A stretch of DNA of 64,000 bases from Pseudolysinimonas sp051954455 (GTDB lineage Bacteria > Actinomycetota > Actinomycetes > Actinomycetales > Microbacteriaceae), in NCBI RefSeq assembly GCF_051954455.1, contig NZ_JBQCHS010000033.1, positions 62,001 to 126,000 on the forward strand, given 5' to 3'. The position numbers and the translations under genes are program-made. Shown in pieces: positions 33,567 through 41,874 of this stretch; the stretch's first letter is position 1; each line of letters opens with the position of its first letter. The notes beneath the pieces are model-generated. The model was not told the DNA's origin, did not search any database, and saw nothing but the letters and a program-made list of their open reading frames with translations.

Positions 33567-33572
33567 AACGTA
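33567..33572 (-). promoter_or_regulatory. -10 box, leaderless-type, for the type III PKS operon
   Basis: TACGTT on the minus strand is 6 bases before the ATG at 33560. Confidence 0.5.
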
Positions 33573-33632
33573 CCACCGCCCGGGAGCCGCCGGTCGGATC
33601 GATCGCGGCTCCCGGGAGAGGCTCAGGGCGGG

Positions 33633-34538
33633 TCAGCCGAGGCGGGCGATCTCCTCGTCGGTCAGCTCGAGCCCGAACGACTGCACGAGGTCCGGCAGCT
33701 GCTCCTCCGTGCGCGCGCTCGCGATCGGCGCGACCACCGACGGCCGCGACCGGAGCCACGCGAGCGCGACGGCGGCGACGCTCACGCCGTGCGCCGCGGC
33801 GACGTCGTCGAGGGTCGACAGCAGCTCGACGTTGCGCGGATCCTCGAGGAGCTTCGCGGCTCCGCCGGCGCGCGCGGAGTCGACCGTCACGCCCGGGCGG
33901 TACTTGCCGCTCAGGAAGCCGCTCGCGAGCGCCGAGTACGGCGCCTCCACGATCCCGAGATCCAGCAGCGTCGGCACCAGGGTCTCCTCGATGCCGCGGT
34001 CGACGAGGTTGTAGGGATCCTGCGCCACGGTGAAGGCGGTCTGCCCGGCCGCCTGTGCGATCCCCACGGCGCTGCGGAGCCGGTCGGCCGAGAAGTTGGA
34101 GGCGCCCGCCTCGCGGATCTTGCCCGCGCGCACGAGCTCGTCGAACACGGCGACGTAGTCGGCCTGATCCACGGCGTCGTCGTCGCGGTGCGCGTAGTAC
34201 AGGTCGATGTGGTCGGTCTGCAGGCGGCGGAGCGAGTCGTCGACGGCGGCGCGCACGTTGTCGGGCGAGAGCCCGGGGCGGGCGGCCGAGGAGAACACCT
34301 TGGTGCCGATCACCACGTCGTCGCGACGACCGCGGGAGGCGAGCCACTCCCCGATGATCGTCTCGGACTCCCCGCCCGAGTTGCCGGGCACCCACGCGGA
34401 GTACACGTCCGCCGTGTCGATCGCGCGACCGCCCGCCGCCACGAAGGCGTCGAGGACGGCGAACGACTCGTCGCGGTCGGAGGTCCAGCCGAAGGTGTTG
34501 CCGCCGAGGACGAGCGGCCCGAAGTCGAGAGAGGTCAT
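33633..34538 (-). CDS. Aldo/keto reductase
   Basis: A 301-residue NADPH-dependent TIM-barrel oxidoreductase. The catalytic residues appear as Asp and Tyr in AIDTADVYSAW, Lys in VIGTKVF and His in YYAHRDD. The C-terminal SARTEEQLPDLVQS segment binds the cofactor phosphate. The substrate is probably a carbonyl compound or sugar. The upstream sequence has no clear -10 box. It precedes the polyketide operon by 72 bp on the same strand; a functional link is possible but not shown. Confidence 0.92.
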   Translation of the reverse strand: MTSLDFGPLVLGGNTFGWTSDRDESFAVLDAFVAAGGRAIDTADVYSAWVPGNSGGESETIIGEWLASRGRRDDVVIGTKVFSSAARPGLSPDNVRAAVDDSLRRLQTDHIDLYYAHRDDDAVDQADYVAVFDELVRAGKIREAGASNFSADRLRSAVGIAQAAGQTAFTVAQDPYNLVDRGIEETLVPTLLDLGIVEAPYSALASGFLSGKYRPGVTVDSARAGGAAKLLEDPRNVELLSTLDDVAAAHGVSVAAVALAWLRSRPSVVAPIASARTEEQLPDLVQSFGLELTDEEIARLG

Positions 34539-34597
34539 GCTCGGGGCAACTGCTTGCGCGCCCGAACGATTCCCGCGCCGGGATAATCTCGGAGGCG

Positions 34598-35956
34598 GTG
34601 TCCGATCCCGCGTCCTCCTCGCCGCCCGCGGCTCCCGCCCCCGAACGCCGTCGGCGGTTCGCCGACCTGCGACCGCTGCGGGAGCGGGCCTTCGCCCGCC
34701 TCTGGATCGGCTCCACGATCTCCGGGACCGGCGCCTGGCTGACGATCGTGGCCGTCGGCCTGCAGATCTACGACCTGAGCGGCTCGACCCTCGCGGTCTC
34801 GCTCGTCGGCGGCATCGCGCTCGTGCCGATGATCGTCGCGGGCCTCTGGGGCGGGATGCTCGCCGACGCGTTCGACCGGCGCATCGTGCTGATCGTCAGC
34901 TCGCTGGTCGGCTGGGGCACCACGCTCGGGCTCATCGCGCTCTCCGTCCTGCTGGCGGTGCAGCACGAGAGCTCACCCCCGCTCTGGGAGTTCTACGTCC
35001 TGACGACCCTCAACTCGGTCGCCGCGACGATCTCCAACACGACCCGCGCGGCGGTCTACCCGCGCATCCTGCCGCCGGAGCTCATCGCCCCCGCCAACGC
35101 CCTCGGCGGCATCGGCTTCGGCCTGTCGCTCACCGTCGGCCCGGCGATCGCGGGTGTGCTCGTCGCGGCGTTCGGATTCGCGTGGACCTACGGGGTCGAC
35201 GCCGTCCTCTTCACGGCGGGCTTCCTCGGGATCCTGAGCCTCCCCTCGCTCGCCCCGCTCCACGACGCCGTGCGGCCCGGGTGGCGATCGCTCAAGGAGG
35301 GCGCCGCCTTCCTGCGCCGGGCGCCCAACATCCGCTCCGGCTTCCTCATCGACATCATCGCGATGGGACTCGGCCGCCCGTACACGCTGTTCCCGGCGGT
35401 CGGAGCGCTCGTCATCGGGGGCGGTCCGGTGACCGTGGGAGTCCTCACCGCCTCCGCCGCGGTGGGCACCTTCCTGGCGGGGCTGTTCAGCGGTCCCGTC
35501 GGGCACGTGCACCGCCAGGGCGTCGCGATCGCGCGCGCGGTCATGATCTACGGGGCGTGCATCCTGCTGTTCGGCGTGGTGATCGGGGTCATGCAGACCG
35601 GCTGGTTCGGGTCGGTCGGGTCGTCGTTCGCCCGGGTGAACATCGTGGCGCTGCTGCTCGCGGCGGTCGCGCTGGCCGGGAGCGGCGCCGCCGACGAGGT
35701 GAGCGCGATCTTCCGCGGCACGATGCTCTCGGTCGCGGTCCCGGACGGGATGCGCGGGCGGCTGCAGGGGATCTTCACGGTCGTCGTCACGGGTGGTCCG
35801 CGGGTCGGGGACCTGTACGCCGGGATCGTGGCGTCGCTCGTCGCGCTGTGGTTCCCGCCGGTCCTCGGCGGCATCGCGATCGTGGTGCTGGTGGCGACGA
35901 TCCTGCGCGTCGTGCGGACGCTCCGCGCCTACGACGCGCGGCACCCCGCGCCGTAG
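34598..35956 (+). CDS. MFS exporter (EntS/MFS_3-like)
   Basis: A 452-residue major facilitator protein. A Pro/Ala-rich cytoplasmic N-terminus precedes the first helix. FARLWIGSTISGTGAWLTIV and SLVGGIALVPMIVAGLWGG followed by DAFDRR (motif A) match the MFS_3 group that contains the enterobactin exporter EntS and drug effluxers. A GGAGG ribosome-binding site sits 2 bases before the GTG start, and TAATCT 8 bases before it could be a -10. It ends 3 bp from the convergent small membrane gene. Confidence 0.85.
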   Translation: MSDPASSSPPAAPAPERRRRFADLRPLRERAFARLWIGSTISGTGAWLTIVAVGLQIYDLSGSTLAVSLVGGIALVPMIVAGLWGGMLADAFDRRIVLIVSSLVGWGTTLGLIALSVLLAVQHESSPPLWEFYVLTTLNSVAATISNTTRAAVYPRILPPELIAPANALGGIGFGLSLTVGPAIAGVLVAAFGFAWTYGVDAVLFTAGFLGILSLPSLAPLHDAVRPGWRSLKEGAAFLRRAPNIRSGFLIDIIAMGLGRPYTLFPAVGALVIGGGPVTVGVLTASAAVGTFLAGLFSGPVGHVHRQGVAIARAVMIYGACILLFGVVIGVMQTGWFGSVGSSFARVNIVALLLAAVALAGSGAADEVSAIFRGTMLSVAVPDGMRGRLQGIFTVVVTGGPRVGDLYAGIVASLVALWFPPVLGGIAIVVLVATILRVVRTLRAYDARHPAP

Positions 35957-35959
35957 GCC

Positions 35960-36298
35960 TCAGAACTTCTCGATGTCGCCTTCGCCCGCGGCCTTGGCAT
36001 CGTCCTCGTGCTCGAGGTTCTTCACGATGTCCTCCGCCGGCACCGGTGCGAGCCGGTCCCAGAGGAAGAAGAGCCCGCCGAGGACCAGCATCCCGATGCC
36101 GGTCCAGATGTTGATCTCGATCCCGCCGGTCATCTTCGTCTCGCGGGTCGAACCGAGGTCCACGAGCCCCACGATGAGCACGATCACGCCGTAGAGCACG
36201 AACAGGGCGCCGATGATGCGCCGGAGGTCGAAGCGCCGGGTGGACGTGACCGCGGCGTCCTTCTCCGCGTCGGTGAGGGTCTTCTTCTCGTCAGCCAT
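35960..36298 (-). CDS. Small two-helix membrane protein paired with the solute symporter
   Basis: A 112-residue protein with a charged N-terminus (ADEKKTLTDAEKDAAV), two transmembrane helices around residues 30-50 and 66-83 (IIGALFVLYGVIVLIVGLVD; WTGIGMLVLGGLFFLWDRL) and an acidic C-terminus. It starts 12 bp after the sodium:solute symporter gene and is probably cotranscribed and translated with it. I do not recognise a named family; an accessory subunit is a reasonable guess because some symporters carry such partners. Confidence 0.7.
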   Translation of the reverse strand: MADEKKTLTDAEKDAAVTSTRRFDLRRIIGALFVLYGVIVLIVGLVDLGSTRETKMTGGIEINIWTGIGMLVLGGLFFLWDRLAPVPAEDIVKNLEHEDDAKAAGEGDIEKF

Positions 36299-36310
36299 CT
36301 CGGTCTCCGA

Positions 36311-38002
36311 TCACAGGAAGGGCAGGTAGAGCGCGACGCACAGGACGAGGGCGATGACGCCGAGCAGCACGGGAGATCGGTACCACGCCTGGTCGCCCAC
36401 GACCGCGTCGCCCTTGAGGTCGATCTTGCCGACGCCGAACACGAGGCCGCCGAGCTGGTCGATCGGCTTCGGCTTCGTGAAGAGGCTGATCGCCGTGCCG
36501 ACGATGAGCACCGTCGCGAACGAGATGATCGCGCCGTACATCGTCTCGGCCGCGGCCGAGTTGAAGATGCTGTTGTCGATCAGGTACCAGACGTAGACGA
36601 TCGCGGGCGTGATGATCCCGGTCACGTACCCCCAGAGCGCGCCCGCCGGCGACATGCGCTTCCACAGCACGCCCAGCACGAAGACGCCGAACAGCGGGGC
36701 GTTGAAGAAGGAGAACAGCGTCTGCAGGTAGTTCATGATGTTCGACGCGCCGGCGGCGATGAACGCGGTGCCGATGCCGACGACCACCCCGGCGACGGTG
36801 ACCCAGCGCCCGGTCATCAGGTAGTACGCGTCCGTCATCTTCGGCTTGATGTACCGCTGCCAGATGTCGTACGTGAAGACGGTGTTGAAGCTCGACACGT
36901 TGGCCGCCATGCCCGCCATGAAGGAGGCGAGGAGGCCGGTGACCGCGACGCCGAGCACGCCCGACGGCAGGTACATCTGCATGAGCTTCGGGATCGCGTC
37001 GTTGTAGGTGAGGCCGCTGCCCCCCTTGCCCGCGAGCTCCGGCCCGAGCACGGCGGCGGCGATGACGCCGGGGATGATGACGATGAACGGGATGAAGAGC
37101 TTCGGGAACGCCGCGATCAGCGGGGTCCGGCGGGCTGCCGACATGTTCTTCGCCGACAGCGCGCGCTGGATCTCGGTGAAGTTTGAGGTCCAGTAGCCGA
37201 AGCTCAGCACGAAGCCGAGGCCGAGCACGATCGCGATCCAGTCGGCGCCGAGCGGGTTCGTGACGTGCCCGACCGCGGTGCCGGCCCAGGCCTGCAGGTG
37301 CTGGACGGAATCCGTCTTCTCGAACGCCTTCACGAGCCCGCCCCAGCCGCCGACGCGGTTGAGGCCGACGATCGTGAGCGGCACGAGGCCCGCGATGATC
37401 ACGAAGAACTGCATGACCTCGTTGTAGATCGCCGAGGAGAGCCCGCCGAGCGTGATGTACGCCAGCACGAACGCCGCCGAGACGATGATCGCGAGCCACT
37501 CCGGCCAGCCGAGCATCGCCTCGATGACGATCGCCATCGCGTAGAGGTTGATGCCCGCGATCAGGACGTTCGAGACCGCGAACGCGATCGCCGAGACGAG
37601 GTGCGGGCCCTTGCCGTAGCGCCGGAGCATGAACTCCGGCACGGACCGGACCTTGCTGCCGTAGTAGAAGGGCATCAGGAAGAGGCCGAGGACCACCATC
37701 GCCGGCACCGCGCCGATGAGGTAGTAGTGCAGCGTCGCCATGCCGTACTGCGCGCCGTTCGCCGCCATCCCGAGGATCTCGGTGGCGCCGAGGTTCGCGC
37801 TCACGAAGGCGAGACCGGTGATCCAGGCGGGCAGCGACCTCCCGCTCAGGAAGAAGTCCATGCTGGTCCGGACGCGGCGACGCGCCACGAATCCGATCCC
37901 CAGCACCACCACGAAGTAGATCGCCAGCATCAGGTAGTCGACCCAGCTCAGACTGAGCTGGATGCCGCTCCCCGATCCGGCCGCCAGAACGACACCGGTC
38001 AT
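36311..38002 (-). CDS. Sodium:solute symporter family transporter
   Basis: A 563-residue SSS/SGLT-family symporter with about 13-14 helices. DYLMLAIYFVVVLGIGFVAR, SLPAWITGLAFVSANLGATE and ANVSSFNTVFTYDIW are characteristic helix 1, 2 and 8 regions, the last with the Na2-site serines. Family members move sugars, inositol, amino acids or other organic solutes with sodium; sequence alone does not choose, although the SGLT-like GATEILGMAANGAQYG segment favours a sugar-type substrate. The downstream two-helix protein is probably a partner. Confidence 0.92.
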   Translation of the reverse strand: MTGVVLAAGSGSGIQLSLSWVDYLMLAIYFVVVLGIGFVARRRVRTSMDFFLSGRSLPAWITGLAFVSANLGATEILGMAANGAQYGMATLHYYLIGAVPAMVVLGLFLMPFYYGSKVRSVPEFMLRRYGKGPHLVSAIAFAVSNVLIAGINLYAMAIVIEAMLGWPEWLAIIVSAAFVLAYITLGGLSSAIYNEVMQFFVIIAGLVPLTIVGLNRVGGWGGLVKAFEKTDSVQHLQAWAGTAVGHVTNPLGADWIAIVLGLGFVLSFGYWTSNFTEIQRALSAKNMSAARRTPLIAAFPKLFIPFIVIIPGVIAAAVLGPELAGKGGSGLTYNDAIPKLMQMYLPSGVLGVAVTGLLASFMAGMAANVSSFNTVFTYDIWQRYIKPKMTDAYYLMTGRWVTVAGVVVGIGTAFIAAGASNIMNYLQTLFSFFNAPLFGVFVLGVLWKRMSPAGALWGYVTGIITPAIVYVWYLIDNSIFNSAAAETMYGAIISFATVLIVGTAISLFTKPKPIDQLGGLVFGVGKIDLKGDAVVGDQAWYRSPVLLGVIALVLCVALYLPFL

Positions 38003-38067
38003 GCCTTCGATCCTCGCCCCGGGCGCGACGGCGAGGCCGACCGGGAGCCGCCGTTGTCAGGCTGCGT

Positions 38068-38391
38068 TCAGGTTCGCTCGGTGCCGTCCGCCCGACGATC
38101 GCGCGCGCGGTCCTGTGCACGGTGCACGACGCTGAGCAGCGAGCCGATCACGATGACGGACCCGACGACGATGACCAGCCCGACCGCGACGATGCCGAGC
38201 GCCGCCGGCTGAGCGCCGAGGAGGCTCAGGCCGGTCGACGTCACGCGCGACGGGTCGATCACGAACCAGGCGACCCCGACGCCGAGCGCGGCGACGACGA
38301 GCCCCCAGACGACCGCGGCGACCCGGATCCGGGGGCGGCTCTCGGGTGTCGTCTCGCGCGTCGTCTCGGGCGTGGCAGCAGTGCCGGTCAC
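38068..38391 (-). CDS. Small membrane protein next to the PspC module
   Basis: A 107-residue protein with a Thr/Glu-rich N-terminus and two transmembrane helices (VAAVVWGLVVAALGVGVAWF and LGIVAVGLVIVVGSVIVIGS), followed by an Arg/Asp-rich tail. Its GTG start overlaps the PspC gene stop by 4 bp (GTGA), so the two are coupled and likely act together at the membrane. I do not recognise a specific family. Confidence 0.75.
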   Translation of the reverse strand: MTGTAATPETTRETTPESRPRIRVAAVVWGLVVAALGVGVAWFVIDPSRVTSTGLSLLGAQPAALGIVAVGLVIVVGSVIVIGSLLSVVHRAQDRARDRRADGTERT

Positions 38392-39956
38392 GGGGTCGCT
38401 CCTTCGGTCGGTGCGGTGCTCGGTGCGGTGGAGGTGGTGAAGGACGGGGTGGGGGTCGGCTCCGGGGTCGCGTCCGACCGGGCCGGCGAGATCTGGATGG
38501 AGCCGGAGTAGAGCTGGAGACGGAGCGTCACCGCCGGGGTCCCCGTCCCGTCCACGAGGTCGTAGTGCGCGACGCCGCCGCGGACCGAGTCCGGCGTCAG
38601 GAGCTCGAGATCCCCGTTCGATCCGATCCGGCCCATGGAGCCGTCGTGCACCGTCGCGATGATCCGCACGGCGGCGCCGTCCTCCACGAGAACATCCATG
38701 AGGCCGCCGCGCTGCCAGACGTCGACCACGGTCCCCGGCGCACTCCGCCCGGGTGCGACGAAGAACGACGTCTCGCCGCCGGCCCGCGCGTAGCTTCCGC
38801 TGCGGGTCGTGTCGAGCCCGTACCCGCCCACCCACGGGACGAGCTGCCGGTCGGCGGCGACGGGCACGGTGACGAGCGCGCCGACGAGGGCGAGCACGGC
38901 GAAGGCGGCGAGCGCCCCGGCCCGCCGCCGCGCGAGGCCCGCGACCGCGAGACCGAGCCCGAAGACGGCTGCGGCCGCCGCGAAGCCGGCCGGCCAGCCG
39001 CCCGCGCCGCGCGGCACGGCGAGAGCGGTCGCGATCCCGACGCCGGCACCGGCGATGAGGGCGAGCCCGAACACGATGCCGATGACCGCGCCGCCGGCCC
39101 ACGGCTCCCGGCGTCGGCGCTCGGCGAGCAGCGCGTGACGCTGCTCCGCCCAGGCCGCCTGGGCGGCGAGGCGGCGGGCGCGGTCCTCGGCTCGTTGCCG
39201 GGCGACCCACGCGGCGCGCTGCTGCTTCCAGGCCTCCTGCTGCGCCTTCCAGGCGGCGAGTTCGGCGTCGCTCGCGCCGGCGGCCGGGACGGCGGGCGCG
39301 GTCGGGGGCGCGGCGGCCGAGGCCGCCGCGGTCGGCTCGGTGACGAACGCCGCGGCCTCGGCGGGGCGCGGGATGGTCTCGGGCCGGTCGTCGGTCGTGG
39401 CCGGCACCGTCGGTACCTCCGGGTGCGCGGACCGGCGGGCCAGCCCGACGACCACGAGCACCGCCACGACGATGACGACGATCGTCCAGAGGATCCGCCC
39501 GGCCGAGGACGCGAAGTCGGGCTCGCCCCAGTAGACGGCGCCGACCCACCAGAAGCCCTGCGTCAGCGGGAGGAACGAGGCGACCGTGAGGGCCGCGATC
39601 GCGACCACGGCGCCCTCGACCCGGCCGCGGGCGAGCGTGAGCGCGTGGATCGCGCCCTTCTCGTCGGGCAGCAGGAACCACGCCGCCGCGTACGCGAGGA
39701 CCACGGGGGCGCCGAGCACCGCGAGCACGACGACGACCCCCCGGACCAGGATCGGGTCGAGCCGGGTGCGCTCGGCGACCGCGGCGCAGACCCCTCCCAG
39801 CCATCCCGTGCGGCGCACCAGGCCGAGGCCGCGGATCCAGCGGAAGAACCGCGGCTCGGGCGCGGGCTCCGGCGCCGCCGAGGCGGTCGGGGCCTCGGGC
39901 CCGGAGTCGGGCGGCGTCTCGGCCTCGGGCTCGGATGACGGGGGTGCGGATGCCAT
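38388..39956 (-). CDS. PspC-domain membrane protein
   Basis: A 522-residue protein. A Pro/Glu-rich N-terminus is followed by the PspC domain (about residues 45-105: GWLGGVCAAVAERTRLDPIL, then FLLPDEKG). Several more helices follow, with an Ala/Gln/Arg-rich cytoplasmic linker (WKAQQEAWKQQRAAWVARQR), four helices, and a C-terminal beta-rich region ending in VTLRLQLYSGSIQI that recalls LiaF-type sensors. PspC/LiaF proteins sense membrane stress. It is divergent from a PspC-histidine kinase and response regulator, which implies one signalling unit. Confidence 0.85.
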   Translation of the reverse strand: MASAPPSSEPEAETPPDSGPEAPTASAAPEPAPEPRFFRWIRGLGLVRRTGWLGGVCAAVAERTRLDPILVRGVVVVLAVLGAPVVLAYAAAWFLLPDEKGAIHALTLARGRVEGAVVAIAALTVASFLPLTQGFWWVGAVYWGEPDFASSAGRILWTIVVIVVAVLVVVGLARRSAHPEVPTVPATTDDRPETIPRPAEAAAFVTEPTAAASAAAPPTAPAVPAAGASDAELAAWKAQQEAWKQQRAAWVARQRAEDRARRLAAQAAWAEQRHALLAERRRREPWAGGAVIGIVFGLALIAGAGVGIATALAVPRGAGGWPAGFAAAAAVFGLGLAVAGLARRRAGALAAFAVLALVGALVTVPVAADRQLVPWVGGYGLDTTRSGSYARAGGETSFFVAPGRSAPGTVVDVWQRGGLMDVLVEDGAAVRIIATVHDGSMGRIGSNGDLELLTPDSVRGGVAHYDLVDGTGTPAVTLRLQLYSGSIQISPARSDATPEPTPTPSFTTSTAPSTAPTEGATP

Positions 39957-40002
39957 GTCTCGATGCTGGACCGCGAGCGTCGCTCGGCTCCATGGGGTGA
40001 AC

Positions 40003-40022
40003 CCCTGATCCGACCCTGATCC
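40003..40022 (+). promoter_or_regulatory. Tandem direct repeats upstream of the PspC-histidine kinase
   Basis: CCCTGATCC occurs at 40003-40011 and again at 40014-40022, 11 bp apart, one helical turn. The region lies between two divergent envelope-stress genes, so it is a candidate binding site for the LuxR-type response regulator encoded at 41233. Confidence 0.5.
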
Positions 40023-40060
40023 CGGGCCGCGGCCGCCGGGCCTCGTGCTTGGATCGTCGC

Positions 40061-41236
40061 ATGACCGCCGCCCCGACCCGCCTCGAGCGGCCGGCCCGCC
40101 CGGCCCTCCGCCGCCCGCGGCGCATGGTGCTCGGCGGCGTGTGCGCGGGCGTGGCGCAGCATCTCGAGCGGCCCGTGGGCGCGATCCGCCTCGCCGCCAT
40201 CGTGCTCGCGCTCCTCGGGGGGGGCGGTGTCCTGCTCTACCTCTGGCTGTGGGCGCTCGTGCCGCTCGCCGAGGAGGAGGCGCCGCGGGTCCGCCGCTCG
40301 ATCCCCGGGGCGACGATCCTGGTGAGCCTCTCCGGCGTCGCCGCCGTGATCGCGCTCGGCATCGCGCACCTCGATACCGCCCGCACCTCCGCGCTCGTGC
40401 CGGCGGCCGTCGACAGCGCCGCGCTCGCGATCCTCGCCCTGGTCTGGACGCTCGTCCTCGACCGCGCGGACCCGCGGCACGACGCACGGTACCGCCGCGC
40501 CGTCGGCGCCGTCGCGGGCGGCATCCTCGTCGCCGAGGGCATCCTGCTGCTGCCCATGCCGCACTCGATCCTGGCGACGGTGCTCGGCCTCGTGGTCGCG
40601 TTCATCGGGGTCGTGATCCTCATCGCCCCGCGGATCGTCGGGCTCTGGACCGACCTCATGACCGAGCGCACCGCGCGCGACCGCGAGTCGCAGCGCGCCG
40701 AGATCGCGGCGCACCTGCACGACTCCGTGCTGCAGACCCTCGCGATCATCCAGCACCGCGCGGGCCCGCAGAGCGAGGTCGCCCGCCTCGCCCGCGCCCA
40801 GGAGCGGGAGCTCCGCGACTGGCTGTTCGCCGGCACCGACCCCTTCGCCGGCGATGCGGCGACCGAGCTGCGGACCACGGCCGGCGAGCTCGAGCTCGCG
40901 CATCCCGTGCGCTTCGAGATCGTCACGGTCGGCGACACCGCCGACATCCGCAGCGGCGCCCTCATCGGCGCGGCCCGCGAGGCGATGCTCAACGCCGCCC
41001 GGCACGCCGGCGGCGACGTGGCGGTCTACCTCGAGGTCGGCGAGGACGCCGTGGAGCTCTTCGTGCGCGACCGCGGCGCGGGCTTCGACGTCGACGCGGT
41101 CGCGGAGGGACGGATCGGCGTGCGCGAGTCGATCGTCGGGCGCATGGAGCGCTCCGGCGGCCAGGCGACCGTCCGCAGCGACGATCGCGGCACCGAGGTG
41201 CGGCTGCGCCTCCCGCTCCCGGCGGCGCGCGCGTGA
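40061..41236 (+). CDS. PspC-domain sensor histidine kinase
   Basis: A 391-residue kinase. An N-terminal PspC domain (RRMVLGGVCAGVAQHLERPV) and about six helices make up the first 200 residues. Then comes a HisKA_3-like dimerisation helix (EIAAHLHDSVLQTLAIIQH), whose His is the phospho-acceptor, and a HATPase domain with EAMLNAARHAGG (N box) and RDRGAGFDVD (G1). This PspC-kinase layout is common in actinobacteria and parallels LiaS. It is coupled to the response regulator by a GTGA overlap. Confidence 0.92.
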   Translation: MTAAPTRLERPARPALRRPRRMVLGGVCAGVAQHLERPVGAIRLAAIVLALLGGGGVLLYLWLWALVPLAEEEAPRVRRSIPGATILVSLSGVAAVIALGIAHLDTARTSALVPAAVDSAALAILALVWTLVLDRADPRHDARYRRAVGAVAGGILVAEGILLLPMPHSILATVLGLVVAFIGVVILIAPRIVGLWTDLMTERTARDRESQRAEIAAHLHDSVLQTLAIIQHRAGPQSEVARLARAQERELRDWLFAGTDPFAGDAATELRTTAGELELAHPVRFEIVTVGDTADIRSGALIGAAREAMLNAARHAGGDVAVYLEVGEDAVELFVRDRGAGFDVDAVAEGRIGVRESIVGRMERSGGQATVRSDDRGTEVRLRLPLPAARA

Positions 41237-41874
41237 GGGTGCTGCTGGTCGACGACCACTCGATCTTCCGGGCGGGTCTCCGGGCCGAGCTCGGCGACGC
41301 CGTCGAGGTCGTGGGCGAGGCGGCGACGGCCGACGAGGCGGTGCAGATGGCGCACGAGCTGCGTCCGGACGTCGTGCTGCTCGACGTGCACCTCCCCGGC
41401 TCCGAAGGCGGCGGCGGCGAGGTCCTGCGGCGCTGCGGCGACCTGCTCGGTGAGGTCCGGTTCCTCGCGCTCAGCGTGTCGGACGCCGCCGAGGACGTGG
41501 TGGGCGTCATCCGCGCCGGGGCCCGCGGCTACATCACCAAGACCAGCTCGGGGGCCGACGTCGTCCGCGCGCTGACCTCGGTCGCCGACGGCGACGCGGT
41601 GTTCTCGCCCAAGCTCGCGGGCTTCGTGCTCGACGCCTTCGGCGCTGCCCAGGGTGAGCAGGCGACCGCCGAGGACGAGCTCGACCGATTGAGCGCCCGC
41701 GAGCGCGAGGTCATGCGGCTGATCGCGCGCGGCTACGCGTACAAGGAGGTCGCCTCCGAGCTCTACATCTCGATCAAGACGGTCGAGACGCACGTCTCCG
41801 CGGTGCTGCGGAAGCTGCAGCTCTCCTCCCGCCACGAGCTCACGGCGTGGGCCCTGGAGCGGAAGCTGCTCTAG
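41233..41874 (+). CDS. LuxR-family response regulator
   Basis: A 213-residue two-component regulator. The receiver has the acidic pair in VLLVDDHSIF, the phosphorylated Asp in VVLLDVHLPG and the Lys in YITKTSS. The C-terminal DNA-binding domain is LSAREREVMRLIARG followed by KEVASELYISIKTVETHVS, the NarL/LuxR helix-turn-helix. It is coupled to the PspC kinase. The likely target is its own divergent PspC region. Its TAG stop shares CTAG with the stop of the convergent monooxygenase. Confidence 0.94.
   Translation: MRVLLVDDHSIFRAGLRAELGDAVEVVGEAATADEAVQMAHELRPDVVLLDVHLPGSEGGGGEVLRRCGDLLGEVRFLALSVSDAAEDVVGVIRAGARGYITKTSSGADVVRALTSVADGDAVFSPKLAGFVLDAFGAAQGEQATAEDELDRLSAREREVMRLIARGYAYKEVASELYISIKTVETHVSAVLRKLQLSSRHELTAWALERKLL

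Noticed and set aside
30045..36298. One large biosynthetic cluster including the ABC exporter and both MFS pumps
   Set aside because: Only the three genes at 30947-33560 are coupled. The flanking genes have separate promoters or opposite strands, so a wider cluster is not supported.
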